A DNA stretch of 64,000 nucleotides from Pseudomonadota bacterium (lineage in GTDB: Bacteria; Pseudomonadota; Alphaproteobacteria; Rhizobiales; Xanthobacteraceae): NCBI GenBank assembly GCA_023404675.1, contig JAEYAW010000027.1, positions 62,001 to 126,000 on the forward strand, written 5' to 3'. The translations under genes were made by a program, and so were the position numbers. Shown piece by piece: positions 26,428 to 36,728 of this stretch (position 1 is the stretch's first letter; every line of letters starts with the position of its first letter). Under the pieces are notes generated by a model. The model ran no database searches. It had not been told where the DNA came from and saw nothing but the letters and a program-made list of their open reading frames with translations.

Positions 26428-26442
26428 ATTATCTGTTATAAC
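26428..26442. promoter_or_regulatory. Candidate MarR (CouR-like) operator at its own gene
   Basis: ATTATCTGTTATAAC lies 10 bp before the MarR start and about 100 bp before the divergent LivH start. It matches the couA-promoter palindrome GTTATATACTATAAC at 11 of 15 positions and keeps the TTAT/ATAA ends. A wider inverted repeat ATAACA/TGTTAT (26422-26427 and 26434-26439) overlaps it. The simplest reading is one repressor binding here and at 18615-18629. Confidence 0.55.
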
Positions 26443-26452
26443 CTCAAGGCGA

Positions 26453-27034
26453 ATGGGCAAGGCGCGCGACGATAAACGGTCACCATCCGGACTGCGGGCG
26501 GCGGGAGCGTCGCGTCCGAAACCCGGGCGGGACGCGTTCGATCCGGCCCGCCGCGACCCGCCGGTTACCGGCACGCCGGGCGAAGGTCCGCTTGATGCCG
26601 GAGCGCTCGACATGGGCGAACTCGGCGGTCTTCTCGGCTATGCACTGAAGCGTGCGCAACTGCGGGTGTTCGAGGATTTCATGCGCTGCGTCGAGCCGTT
26701 GCAACTGACGCCGGCACAATTCTCCGTGCTGCTGCTGATCGATCGGAACCCGGGCCGCAACCAGAGCGAGATCGCAAGTGCGCTCGGGATTCAGCGGCCG
26801 AATTTCGTGGCCATGCTGGATGCCATGGAGGAGCGCGGACTGTGCGTCCGCAAACGCTCGCCCAGCGACCGCCGCTCGCATGTCCTGTCGCTGGCGGAGG
26901 AGGGGCGCACGGTGCTCGCGCGGGCGAAACGGCTGATCGCAACGCGCCATGAGGCGCGTCTCAGCGAGTTGCTCGGTGCGGATGTGCATGCGTCGCTGCT
27001 CGACAATCTCGGGCGCATCGCGGACGGGTTCTAG
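26453..27034 (+). CDS. couR: MarR-family repressor (CouR-like)
   Basis: Winged-helix regulator, 193 residues. A disordered, basic and proline-rich extension of about 50 residues precedes the MarR domain. The domain contains LQLTPAQFSVLLLI, the recognition helix region NQSEIASALGIQRPNFVAMLDAMEERGL, and the wing with the D-R signature SPSDRRSHVLSL. In R. palustris, CouR is a MarR repressor released by p-coumaroyl-CoA; position at the end of a couAB/transporter cluster and the shared operator sequence support the same role here. Control of the divergent permease genes is also likely. Confidence 0.84.
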   Translation: MGKARDDKRSPSGLRAAGASRPKPGRDAFDPARRDPPVTGTPGEGPLDAGALDMGELGGLLGYALKRAQLRVFEDFMRCVEPLQLTPAQFSVLLLIDRNPGRNQSEIASALGIQRPNFVAMLDAMEERGLCVRKRSPSDRRSHVLSLAEEGRTVLARAKRLIATRHEARLSELLGADVHASLLDNLGRIADGF

Positions 27035-27130
27035 AGCAGTTCAGCTTTTCGTTGAATCGCTGAACTGCTCCAGTCCTTTGATGTGACGCGTTTCTTCACG
27101 CGAACCGATTTCCACTTCGCCCGAAAACGC
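27034..27130. repeat. Intergenic palindromic repeat (Nitrobacteraceae type) with a 12-bp hairpin
   Basis: A perfect hairpin GAGCAGTTCAGC (27034-27045) / GCTGAACTGCTC (27059-27070) begins on the last base of the MarR stop codon. It is followed by a block whose ends GCGTTT (27088-27093) and AAACGC (27125-27130) are complementary. I remember very similar intergenic blocks in many copies in Bradyrhizobium, Rhodopseudomonas and Nitrobacter genomes; that is recollection, not a search. The hairpin may also act as terminator between the convergent MarR and glycerate kinase genes. Confidence 0.6.
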
Positions 27131-27143
27131 TATAGGGCAGCTT

Positions 27144-28430
27144 TTACTCGGGATCGACAAGGATGATGCGGATGTCGTTGACGTTGGTCAGCGTCGGGCC
27201 GCTGTGCAGCAGGTCGCCGGTCGCCTCGAAGAAGGCGGTCGCATCGTTATCCGCGAGGCTGGCCTTGGCATCGAGCTGCTTTGCATCCATTGCGGCGAAA
27301 GTGCGGGCGTCGATGATCGCGCCGGCTGGATCGTCGGGCGAGCCGCCGCCGCCATCCGCGCCGTCGGTGTCGGCTGCGAGCGCGGCGATGCCGTCCGCGT
27401 CTTTCAACTGGATGGCGAGTGCGAGCGCATATTCCTGATTGGGACCGCCGCGGCCGCTGCCCTCAACCGTCACTGTCAACTCGCCGCCCGACAGGATCGC
27501 GACGCGCCTGCCGCGTACCAGCGATTGCAGGGCGAGCGCCGCGTGAGCGGCCGCGACCTCGCGCGCCTCTCCTTCGAGATCCGCGCCGAGGTCGATCACC
27601 TGATAGCCCTCGGCTTGCGCGCGGGCGATCGCTGCGTCCAGCGCATCGCGCGGCCGGGAGATCAGGTCGAAGCGCGTCCGGGCGAAGGCAGGATCGTCGG
27701 CCTTGGCGCTTTCATTGCGCGGGTCCTCGAGCGCCCGGCGGATCGCGTCGTCCGGCGTCAGGCCGTGGTCTTCGATGATCGCGCGCGCATCGGCCAGCGT
27801 CGTGGGATCCGGCACCGTGGGGCCCGAGGCGATGGTGGCCGGGTCGTCATGCGGCACGTCGGAAATCGCGAGCGTGACGACCCGCGCGGGAAACGCGGCG
27901 CGCGCCAGCCGCCCGCCCTTGATCCGCGACAGATGCTTGCGCACGGTGTTGATCGCGCCGATCGGCGCGCCGGAGCGCAGCAGCGCCCGGTTCATCTGCT
28001 GTTTCTGCGCGAACGAAACGCCTTCGGCCGGCGCGATCCAGTTGGCCGATCCGCCGCCCGAGAGCAGCACCAGCACGAGGTCGCCGTCGCCGGCAGCCTC
28101 CGCCAGTGCCAGCGTCCGCTCGGCGGCTTGCAAGCCGGCTTCGTCCGGCACCGGATGCCCGGCCTCGATCACTTCGATACGTCGGGTCGGTCGCCGGTGG
28201 CCGTGGCGCGTGGTGGCGAGGCCTCCGATCCGTTCGGGCGCAATATTCAGCGTGTCGATATAATGCCGTTCGGCGGCGGCGGCCATCGCTGCCGCACCCT
28301 TGCCCGCCGCAAGGACAATGATCCGGCCGGGCGGTGGCGGCGGCAGATGCGCCGCGAGGATATGATCCGGATGTGCCGCCCTGACGGCGGCATCGAACAT
28401 CGCGCGGAGCAGGGGACGTCGGTCGGCCAT
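27144..28430 (-). CDS. Glycerate 2-kinase (GckA/TtuD, MOFRL family)
   Basis: Phosphorylates D-glycerate, normally giving 2-phosphoglycerate, with ATP; older annotations call this family hydroxypyruvate reductase. The 428-residue protein has the N-terminal DUF4147 domain with AAGKGAAAMA near residue 41 and LSGGGSANWIAP near 123. The C-terminal MOFRL domain carries SGGELTVTVEGSGRGGPNQEYAL and AADTDGADGGGG. It is a single gene between two unrelated clusters and is probably housekeeping (glyoxylate or serine metabolism). Confidence 0.9.
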   Translation of the reverse strand: MADRRPLLRAMFDAAVRAAHPDHILAAHLPPPPPGRIIVLAAGKGAAAMAAAAERHYIDTLNIAPERIGGLATTRHGHRRPTRRIEVIEAGHPVPDEAGLQAAERTLALAEAAGDGDLVLVLLSGGGSANWIAPAEGVSFAQKQQMNRALLRSGAPIGAINTVRKHLSRIKGGRLARAAFPARVVTLAISDVPHDDPATIASGPTVPDPTTLADARAIIEDHGLTPDDAIRRALEDPRNESAKADDPAFARTRFDLISRPRDALDAAIARAQAEGYQVIDLGADLEGEAREVAAAHAALALQSLVRGRRVAILSGGELTVTVEGSGRGGPNQEYALALAIQLKDADGIAALAADTDGADGGGGSPDDPAGAIIDARTFAAMDAKQLDAKASLADNDATAFFEATGDLLHSGPTLTNVNDIRIILVDPE

Positions 28431-28490
28431 CTGCGCTATGTGCCGAACCTGACGGGAACGGTCAATCGCCCGACCGCTGTTCTTGTCTGT

Positions 28491-28523
28491 AAAAAAGGGC
28501 CCTCCGCGGTTTTCGCGGAGGGC
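28491..28523 (-). terminator. Strong Rho-independent terminator of importer operon 3
   Basis: Perfect 10-bp stem GCCCTCCGCG (28499-28508) / CGCGGAGGGC (28514-28523) with a 5-nt loop. On the minus strand it is followed by six T (28491-28496). It lies 35 bp after the stop of the solute-binding-protein gene. Confidence 0.9.
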
Positions 28524-28557
28524 TTCGCGTTTTCAGGCCTGCAGTCGGCAGGTCGCG

Positions 28558-29784
28558 TCAGTTGCTGACCTCGCTGCTCAGAATCTCACCGAACAGGTCC
28601 CACTTCTCGCCCTTGAAGCGCATCATCTGCACCTGCTGGATCGGGGCGAAGTCCGTCGGGCTGGTGTTGATCTTGATTCCGGGCAGGATCACGTCTGGCG
28701 CGAAGTCCTTCAGGCTGGCGGCCTGTTTCATCACATTCGCGCGGGTCAGGTCGTCACCGCACATCTCCAGCACCTTGTGCAGGGTCTGGGCGGCGCCGTA
28801 GCCGTACACATGGCCGCTATCGGCCTTGTTGGCGCCGGGCATGTACTTGTCGATGAACGCGTGCCACTTCTTCATACCGGGATCGTTGTCCCACTGCGGA
28901 TCGGCGCCGTCCTTCAGATAGGCGGCGGACAGCACGCCCTGGCCGTTCTCGAAGCCGGCCGGCTTCATCACCGCGCCCACCGAAATGCTGACATTGGTGA
29001 CGATGTGGAACGGCTTCCAGTTCAGTTCGGCAACCTTCTTGATGGTCTGTGCGGCGAACTTCGGCGTGGTGAAGTTCATCAGCGTGTCGGCATTGGTCGA
29101 CTTGATCTTCACGATGTGCGAATCGATCGTGGGCTCCGAGATTTCATAGCTCTCCTCGATCACGATCATCGAGGCGGCCTTGTCGCCCAGTCCTTCCTTG
29201 AAGGCCTTGAAGTAGTCTTTGCCGAAGTCGTCGTTTTGATAGAGAATCGCGATCTTGGCGTCGGGCTTCTCCTTCAGCACATACTTGGCATAGATCCGCG
29301 CCTCATCCTGGTAATTGGGCTGCCAGCCCATGGTCCAGGGGAAATTTTTCGGATCATCCCACTTCGCGGCTCCCGTGGCGACGAAGAGCTGCGGCACCTT
29401 CTTGGTGTTGAGATATTTCTGGACGGCGGTGTTCGACGGCGTGCCGAGCGGGTTGAAAACCAGCAAGACCTCGTCGCTCTCCACCAGCTTGCGGATGTGC
29501 TCGACGGCCTTCGGCGGCGAGTAGGCGTCGTCGTAGGTGATGAAGTTCACCTTGCGCCCGTTGATGCCGCCATTGTCGTTGACCATCTTGAAATAGGCTT
29601 CCTCGGTCTTGCCGATGGCACCGTAGGCCGACGCCGGGCCGCTATACGGCATGACGTTGCCGATCTTGATCTCGGTATCGCTCGCGCCGCTGTCGTATTT
29701 CTTCTGCGCCAGCGCGGTCGAACTCAGTGCTGCCATCGACAGGATGGCGGCGGAGATGGTGGCGATTCCTCTCTTTTTCATCAT
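28558..29784 (-). CDS. Periplasmic solute-binding protein, LivK type (system 3)
   Basis: Periplasmic receptor of the third HAAT importer, 408 residues with a signal peptide ending at STALAQ (about residue 27). The core starts IKIGNVMPYSGPASAYG and includes NGGINGRKVNFITYDD. Unusually, it is the last gene of its operon, after the ATPases and permeases, rather than the first. Divergence from a dicarboxylate-type beta-oxidation operon suggests that the ligand is an organic acid; this is inferred. Confidence 0.91.
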   Translation of the reverse strand: MMKKRGIATISAAILSMAALSSTALAQKKYDSGASDTEIKIGNVMPYSGPASAYGAIGKTEEAYFKMVNDNGGINGRKVNFITYDDAYSPPKAVEHIRKLVESDEVLLVFNPLGTPSNTAVQKYLNTKKVPQLFVATGAAKWDDPKNFPWTMGWQPNYQDEARIYAKYVLKEKPDAKIAILYQNDDFGKDYFKAFKEGLGDKAASMIVIEESYEISEPTIDSHIVKIKSTNADTLMNFTTPKFAAQTIKKVAELNWKPFHIVTNVSISVGAVMKPAGFENGQGVLSAAYLKDGADPQWDNDPGMKKWHAFIDKYMPGANKADSGHVYGYGAAQTLHKVLEMCGDDLTRANVMKQAASLKDFAPDVILPGIKINTSPTDFAPIQQVQMMRFKGEKWDLFGEILSSEVSN

Positions 29785-29790
29785 TATCTT

Positions 29791-30807
29791 TTAGCCTTTC
29801 TTCAGTTTGGACAGGAGATTAGGCACCATGTACGCGATCTGCCTTGCGCCATGCGGCACGACGAAGATCACGACAATGAGGAGGGCTCCGAAAACGGCGC
29901 CTGAGAGTCCCTTCGAGATACTTTCCGCGAAGTTCGGCACGAAGACGATGAAGGCCGATCCGACGAGCGAGCCGGGCAGCCAGCCGACGCCGCCGACCAC
30001 CATGCCAAGGAACAGCGCGATGGCGAGCTGGAAGGTGTAGGAATCCGGCGCGACGAACTGCACGGCGATGGCGCCGAGGCCGCCCGCGACGCCGGTGATT
30101 CCGGCACTGATGCCGAACGCCAGCGTCTTGTAGAGCGAGACGTCGACGCCCATCGCCGAGGCCGCGATCTGGTTGTCGCGGATCGCGAACAGGGCGCGGC
30201 CCGAGCGCGAATTAAGCAGGTTGACCGACGCCACGTAGATCAGGATCGAGACGATCAGGGTGAAGTAGTAGAGCCACATGTCCTGCGACATCGGCAGGCC
30301 GAACGGTGCGTCCGGCTTGGTGATGACGAGCCCCTGCACGCCGCCGGTCCAGTGCTCGAACACGTGCAGCTTGAGAAGCTGCGGCATCGCCACCGCCAGC
30401 GCGAAAGTGGCCAGCGCCAGATAGATGCCGGACAGCCGCAGCGCCGGGAAGCCGAACAGGAACCCGGCGATGAAGCAGATGATGCCGGCGACCGGCAGCG
30501 TCAGCACGTAGTTGACACCGGAATGCTCCATCAGGATGCCGGCGGTGTAGGCGCCCAGCGCGTAGAATGCGCTGTGGCCGAGCGAGAACTGGCCGCTGCC
30601 ACCGGTGAGAACGTTCAGCGCCAGAATCGCGACGGCGTAGATCAGCCACATCGTCATCTGGAAGATGACGAAGTTCTTCACGAACAGCGGCACGACGAGC
30701 AGCAGTGCGAGCACGACGAGCGTCGTGGTCCAGTTGAGTGACATCGCCTTGCGCGGCACTGCGTCCACGGCGGCGGATTCGGAAGCGGTTTCCTGGATCG
30801 TGGTCAT
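29791..30807 (-). CDS. HAAT-family ABC importer permease, LivM type (system 3)
   Basis: Permease, 338 residues from ATG 30807, which sits 4 nt after the LivH stop; the frame is open further upstream but overlaps LivH. A polar N-terminal segment of about 25 residues precedes the membrane domain. LivM hallmarks are GGSGQFSLGHSAFYALGAYTAG and the coupling loop SRSGRALFAIRDNQIAASAMGVD. It ends 6 nt before the binding-protein gene. Confidence 0.92.
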   Translation of the reverse strand: MTTIQETASESAAVDAVPRKAMSLNWTTTLVVLALLLVVPLFVKNFVIFQMTMWLIYAVAILALNVLTGGSGQFSLGHSAFYALGAYTAGILMEHSGVNYVLTLPVAGIICFIAGFLFGFPALRLSGIYLALATFALAVAMPQLLKLHVFEHWTGGVQGLVITKPDAPFGLPMSQDMWLYYFTLIVSILIYVASVNLLNSRSGRALFAIRDNQIAASAMGVDVSLYKTLAFGISAGITGVAGGLGAIAVQFVAPDSYTFQLAIALFLGMVVGGVGWLPGSLVGSAFIVFVPNFAESISKGLSGAVFGALLIVVIFVVPHGARQIAYMVPNLLSKLKKG

Positions 30808-30811
30808 GGGG

Positions 30812-31690
30812 TCAGACTCGCTGAACGATGGCGCGGCCGAACAGCCCGGTGGGCTTGAAGACCAGCACGACAATGATGAGGGCGAGAGCGATCGGCAGTT
30901 TCAGTTCGTTGCCGACGCCGGGAATGTAGGTTCCGGCGAGGTTCTCGAAGACGCCGACGAGGAAGCCGCCGACCACTGCACCGAGCGGGCTTGTGAGACC
31001 GCCGAGCACCGCCGCGGCAAAGCCGTAAAGCAGCACGCCGCCCATCATGTTCGGTTCAAGGAACACGACGGGAGCGATCAGCATGCCGGCGATGGCGCCG
31101 ATCGCGCTGGCCATGCCCCAGCCCAGCGCCACCATCCAGCTGGTGTTGATGCCGACGAGACGGGCGGATTCAGGCATCGACGCTGCGGCACGCATCGCAA
31201 GACCGACGCGGGTGTACTGGAAGAACAGATAGAGCAGCACCAGCAGCAGCGTGGTGACGCCGATCATGCCGGCCTGATGGGTCGAGATCAGCTGGCTGCC
31301 AAGGAACGGCGAGGATCCGAACGGCGAGGGGAACTGCTTGATGGTGAAGTCCCAGGTCAGGCCGGCGACGCTGTTGATGATCGCAAACAGCGCGATAAAG
31401 CCGGCGACGTGGGTCAGCACCGGCGCATTCGCCAGCGGTTTGAACAGCGCGCGCTCGATGATCACGCCGCCGATGAAGGCGAAGCCCAACGTGAGAAGGA
31501 ATGCCCACCAGTAGGGAATGCCCCACTGCATGAGCTGCCAGGCGACGAAGGTGGCGAACATCGCCATCTCGCCCTGTGCGAAGTTCAGATGGTCGATGGC
31601 CTGGTAGATCATCACGACGGCGAGCGCCATACAGGCGTAGATCGCGCCGGTGGCGATCCCGGCCAGGACTTGATTGGTAAAAAGCTCCAT
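30812..31690 (-). CDS. HAAT-family ABC importer permease, LivH type (system 3)
   Basis: Permease, 292 residues, starting with the LivH hallmark GIATGAIYACMALAVVMIYQAIDHLNFAQGEMAMF (residues about 11-45). It lies 10 nt after the LivF-type ATPase and 4 nt before the LivM-type permease. Confidence 0.92.
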   Translation of the reverse strand: MELFTNQVLAGIATGAIYACMALAVVMIYQAIDHLNFAQGEMAMFATFVAWQLMQWGIPYWWAFLLTLGFAFIGGVIIERALFKPLANAPVLTHVAGFIALFAIINSVAGLTWDFTIKQFPSPFGSSPFLGSQLISTHQAGMIGVTTLLLVLLYLFFQYTRVGLAMRAAASMPESARLVGINTSWMVALGWGMASAIGAIAGMLIAPVVFLEPNMMGGVLLYGFAAAVLGGLTSPLGAVVGGFLVGVFENLAGTYIPGVGNELKLPIALALIIVVLVFKPTGLFGRAIVQRV

Positions 31691-31700
31691 GGCCGGTTCC

Positions 31701-32414
31701 TCAGTAGCCGAGATACGATTTGCGGATATCTTCGTTGTTGGCGATCTCTTGCGCCGGCCCGGACATCACGATCCGGCCGGTCTCGATCACGTAGGCCTGT
31801 TCGGCGATCTCCAGCGCGAGCTGCGCGTTCTGCTCGACGACAAGGATCGTCACCTTCTCGTCGCGGTTGATCTTGCCGAGGATGCCGAACAGATCGCGCA
31901 CCACCAGCGGCGCGAGGCCGAAGGAGGGCTCGTCCAGCAGCATCAGGCGCGGCCGCAGCATCAGCGCCCGCGCCACGGCCAGCATTTGCTGTTCGCCGCC
32001 GGAGAGCGTGCCGGCCTGCTGGGTGCGGCGCTGCTTGAGCACGGGAAAGTGCCCGTACATCCGCTCGATGTCCTGATCGATGTCCTTCATGTTGCGGCGG
32101 GTGATGGCGCCGAGCTGAAGGTTCTCCTCCACCGTCATCGTGGTGAAGGTACCGCGGCCCTGCGGCACGTGGGCGATGCCGAGCCGCACGATGCTCTCCG
32201 TCGACCTGCCGGTCAGGGGCTTGCCCTCGAACTGGATCGTGCCGGTCGAGCGGATCATGTTGCAGATCGCACGCAGCGTCGTGGTCTTGCCCGCGCCGTT
32301 GGCGCCGAGCAGTGTCGTCACGGTGCCTTCTTTCAGGCCGAAAGCGAGGCCGTGCAGCGCCTGGATCTGTCCATAGTAGGAGCGCAGATTGTCGATTTCC
32401 AGAAGCGTGTTCAT
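31701..32414 (-). CDS. HAAT-family ABC importer ATPase, LivF type (system 3)
   Basis: ATPase, 237 residues, with Walker A GANGAGKT near residues 33-40, signature LSGGEQQMLAVARAL and Walker B LMLLDEPSFGLAP. It ends SYLGY, as LivF proteins usually do. Its ATG overlaps the LivG stop by 4 nt. Confidence 0.93.
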   Translation of the reverse strand: MNTLLEIDNLRSYYGQIQALHGLAFGLKEGTVTTLLGANGAGKTTTLRAICNMIRSTGTIQFEGKPLTGRSTESIVRLGIAHVPQGRGTFTTMTVEENLQLGAITRRNMKDIDQDIERMYGHFPVLKQRRTQQAGTLSGGEQQMLAVARALMLRPRLMLLDEPSFGLAPLVVRDLFGILGKINRDEKVTILVVEQNAQLALEIAEQAYVIETGRIVMSGPAQEIANNEDIRKSYLGY

Positions 32415-33205
32415 GAGTCCTTGCTCCCGAGATAGGCCTTGATGACGTCGGGGTTGGACTGCACCTGCGAGGGTGTGCCTTCCGCCAGCTTCTTGCCGAA
32501 GTTCAGCGCGACGACATGGTCGGCGATCGACATGACGAGGCCCATGTGGTGTTCGACCAGCAGCACCGTCGCGCCGCGCTGATCGCGGATGCGGCGGATC
32601 AGGTCGCCGAGGACATAGACTTCCTCGTGGTTCAGGCCGCCGGCCGGCTCGTCGAGCAGCAGGATCTTCGGCTCGGCCGCGAGTGCGCGCCCGAGTTCGA
32701 CGCGCTTCTGCGTGCCGAACGGCAGTCCCGAGACGATCTTATGCTGGACGTCTTCAAGATCGAGATAGGCGACTATCTCGTCGACCTTCTTGTTGATCTG
32801 CGCCTCGACGCGGCGCGAGCCGGGCAGCTTCAGCGAATCGCTGACGACATTGCCGTCCGTGCGCGAATGCGCGCCGACGCGGATGTTGTCGCGTACGGAA
32901 AGATTGGCGAACAGCGCCACGTTCTGGAAAGTGCGACCGATGCCGATCTCCGCGATCCGGTGCGCCGGACGCGTGAGAATGCTCTCGCCCTCCATCGTGA
33001 TCTCGCCCTTGCTCGGCTGGTAGAGCCGGCTCAGGCAATTGAACAGCGTCGTCTTGCCGGCGCCATTCGGGCCGATCAGCCCGAGGATCTGGCCTCGCTG
33101 CATGTTGAACGACACGCCGTTGAGCGCGACGATGCCGCCGAACACGACGCTGACGTCCTGTACGGCGAGCAGGGGCGTCGACCCCTGCGCAGCTTGTTGC
33201 ATCAT
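32411..33205 (-). CDS. HAAT-family ABC importer ATPase, LivG type (system 3)
   Basis: ATPase, 264 residues, first transporter gene of operon 3 and 33 bp downstream of the IclR regulator. Walker A GPNGAGKT is near residues 44-51 and Walker B ILLLDEPAGGL near 185. As in system 1, the signature is altered (LPFGTQKRVELGRAL). Confidence 0.92.
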   Translation of the reverse strand: MMQQAAQGSTPLLAVQDVSVVFGGIVALNGVSFNMQRGQILGLIGPNGAGKTTLFNCLSRLYQPSKGEITMEGESILTRPAHRIAEIGIGRTFQNVALFANLSVRDNIRVGAHSRTDGNVVSDSLKLPGSRRVEAQINKKVDEIVAYLDLEDVQHKIVSGLPFGTQKRVELGRALAAEPKILLLDEPAGGLNHEEVYVLGDLIRRIRDQRGATVLLVEHHMGLVMSIADHVVALNFGKKLAEGTPSQVQSNPDVIKAYLGSKDS

Positions 33206-33238
33206 CGTGCGCGGCCTCTGGCCGCAGCGCAGCCGCGC

Positions 33239-34108
33239 CTATTTGATCCCCTCTGTAACACGGGCAACTCTTCCTCCTGGTCTTGGTTTCTTGGCTTCTT
33301 GTTTTTTTGCAGGCCCGACGGTTATTCCGTTCATCGCCTGTTCGATACTTCTTACCATCGCGAGCAATCGCGGTCCAATGTCAGTGCGCAGCCGATCCTC
33401 GGTGAAGCGGAAGGCAGGCGCGCCGCAATTGAATGCGATCGGTCCCGTCCCGTCGCTCATGGCGAGCGAAACGCCCGCCGCGTGGATGTCGTCGTGCCAT
33501 TCCCCGGCCGAGATGACGAAGCCGTATTTGGCGACCATCTCGCCGGATCGTTCAAGCCCGTCGCGGATTTTCGGCCAGCGATGGCCGTAATGCTCGCGCA
33601 ACTCGCGAAGCAAGACACCGCGTTCGTCGTCAGGCAAGGCCCAAAAATAGGCACGGCCCATGGCGGTGGTCGCGATGGGCACGCGCGAGCCGACATCGAG
33701 CTGCACACCGACGGTCAATTCTCCGCGACTCTGGCCGAAATAGATCATGCTCAGCCGGTCGCGTCCGCCGACCGCGCAGGCGCCGCCGGTCTGGCGCATC
33801 AGTTCGTTCCGGTACGGCTCCGACAGGTGCCTTACACCCAGATTGGTCAGCGCGGCGTAACCGAGCGAGAGGACCGCGGGCGCAAGCTGATATTTTTCGA
33901 AACGCGGCACCTGGGTGAGATAGCCGAGCCGCGTCAGCGTATAGGTGAGGCGCGATACCGTGGGTTTCGGAAGATTGGTTCGCGCTGCGATTTCCTGATT
34001 GCCCAACATTCCATCACGAGGGTGGAATGCACGCAAAACATCCAGGCCGCGTGAGAGCGCAACGACGAAATTACGGTCGGTTGCAGGCTTCTTCGCGGGG
34101 CGCTTCAT
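33239..34108 (-). CDS. IclR-family transcriptional regulator
   Basis: Regulator of about 289 residues from ATG 34108; the open frame extends upstream, but the earlier part does not look like IclR sequence. The N-terminal helix-turn-helix is MLGNQEIAARTNLPKPTVSRLTYTL. The C-terminal ligand-binding domain runs to about residue 260, followed by a basic tail (KKQEAKKPRPGGR). It heads the importer operon and faces the pimF-like gene across a promoter region with three GCGAAAT half-sites, its most likely binding site. IclR proteins in this position often respond to the pathway substrate or its CoA ester. Confidence 0.88.
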   Translation of the reverse strand: MKRPAKKPATDRNFVVALSRGLDVLRAFHPRDGMLGNQEIAARTNLPKPTVSRLTYTLTRLGYLTQVPRFEKYQLAPAVLSLGYAALTNLGVRHLSEPYRNELMRQTGGACAVGGRDRLSMIYFGQSRGELTVGVQLDVGSRVPIATTAMGRAYFWALPDDERGVLLRELREHYGHRWPKIRDGLERSGEMVAKYGFVISAGEWHDDIHAAGVSLAMSDGTGPIAFNCGAPAFRFTEDRLRTDIGPRLLAMVRSIEQAMNGITVGPAKKQEAKKPRPGGRVARVTEGIK

Positions 34109-34407
34109 TGCGTGGCGTGTTCCGTCAGCAGGCGTCAAGGCGGTTGTTATGATGAATGCCGTCGCGGGCGATCGCAAAGGAGCTCCGGGCGGCGTGCTAG
34201 CTGCTTCAATCCGCGCCGATTGTCGCAATAGCGACTGAACACAAGACCGAAGCGCTCGTATCCATTGCAGGATAGAAAGGCGTTTTCCTCATGCGATCTG
34301 CTCGCTTGTTTTCTTCATGCGTTGAACGCATGCATCTTATAGGCGACAGACATGCCGCCGTCTCGTTGACAAGGGACGCTCTTCAAAATATCCCTCTCTG
34401 TCAAGTC

Positions 34408-34434
34408 GCGAAATTAAATTTCGCACTGCGAAAT
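34408..34434. promoter_or_regulatory. Triple half-site operator in the IclR-pimF promoter region
   Basis: Two overlapping perfect palindromes, GCGAAATTAAATTTCGC (34408-34424) and ATTTCGCACTGCGAAAT (34418-34434), create three GCGAAAT half-sites spaced one helical turn apart. Two are inverted and the third is a direct repeat of the first. The IclR regulators PcaU and PobR of Acinetobacter are known to bind three 10-bp repeats in this arrangement. The site is 90 bp before the GTG of pimF and about 300 bp from the IclR start. The remaining 34109-34523 region holds no gene that I can support. Confidence 0.62.
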
Positions 34435-34523
34435 CGTGGGCTGCAAGGCCTGCCGGGTCTGAGTCGCCGTGACCGCCATCGGGCGGCACGGCGGCCGGAA
34501 TGCAAGACGCAAGGGAGAAGCGC

Positions 34524-36623
<2,100 letters not shown>

Positions 36624-36634
36624 TTGGATCGCGG

Positions 36635-36664
36635 GCCTGCCGGGCCCGGAAAAGCCCGGCAGGC
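36635..36664 (+). other. Intercistronic hairpin pimF/pimA
   Basis: Perfect 11-bp stem GCCTGCCGGGC (36635-36645) / GCCCGGCAGGC (36654-36664) with an 8-nt loop and no T-tract, 12 bp after the pimF stop. It is more likely to stabilise or process the mRNA than to terminate it. Confidence 0.6.
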
Positions 36665-36728
36665 ATCCTTGCCCTCCCGATCCGCGGGAGGCCGTTCAAG
36701 ATGCTGGCCCTCGCAGCCGAGTTTTCCG

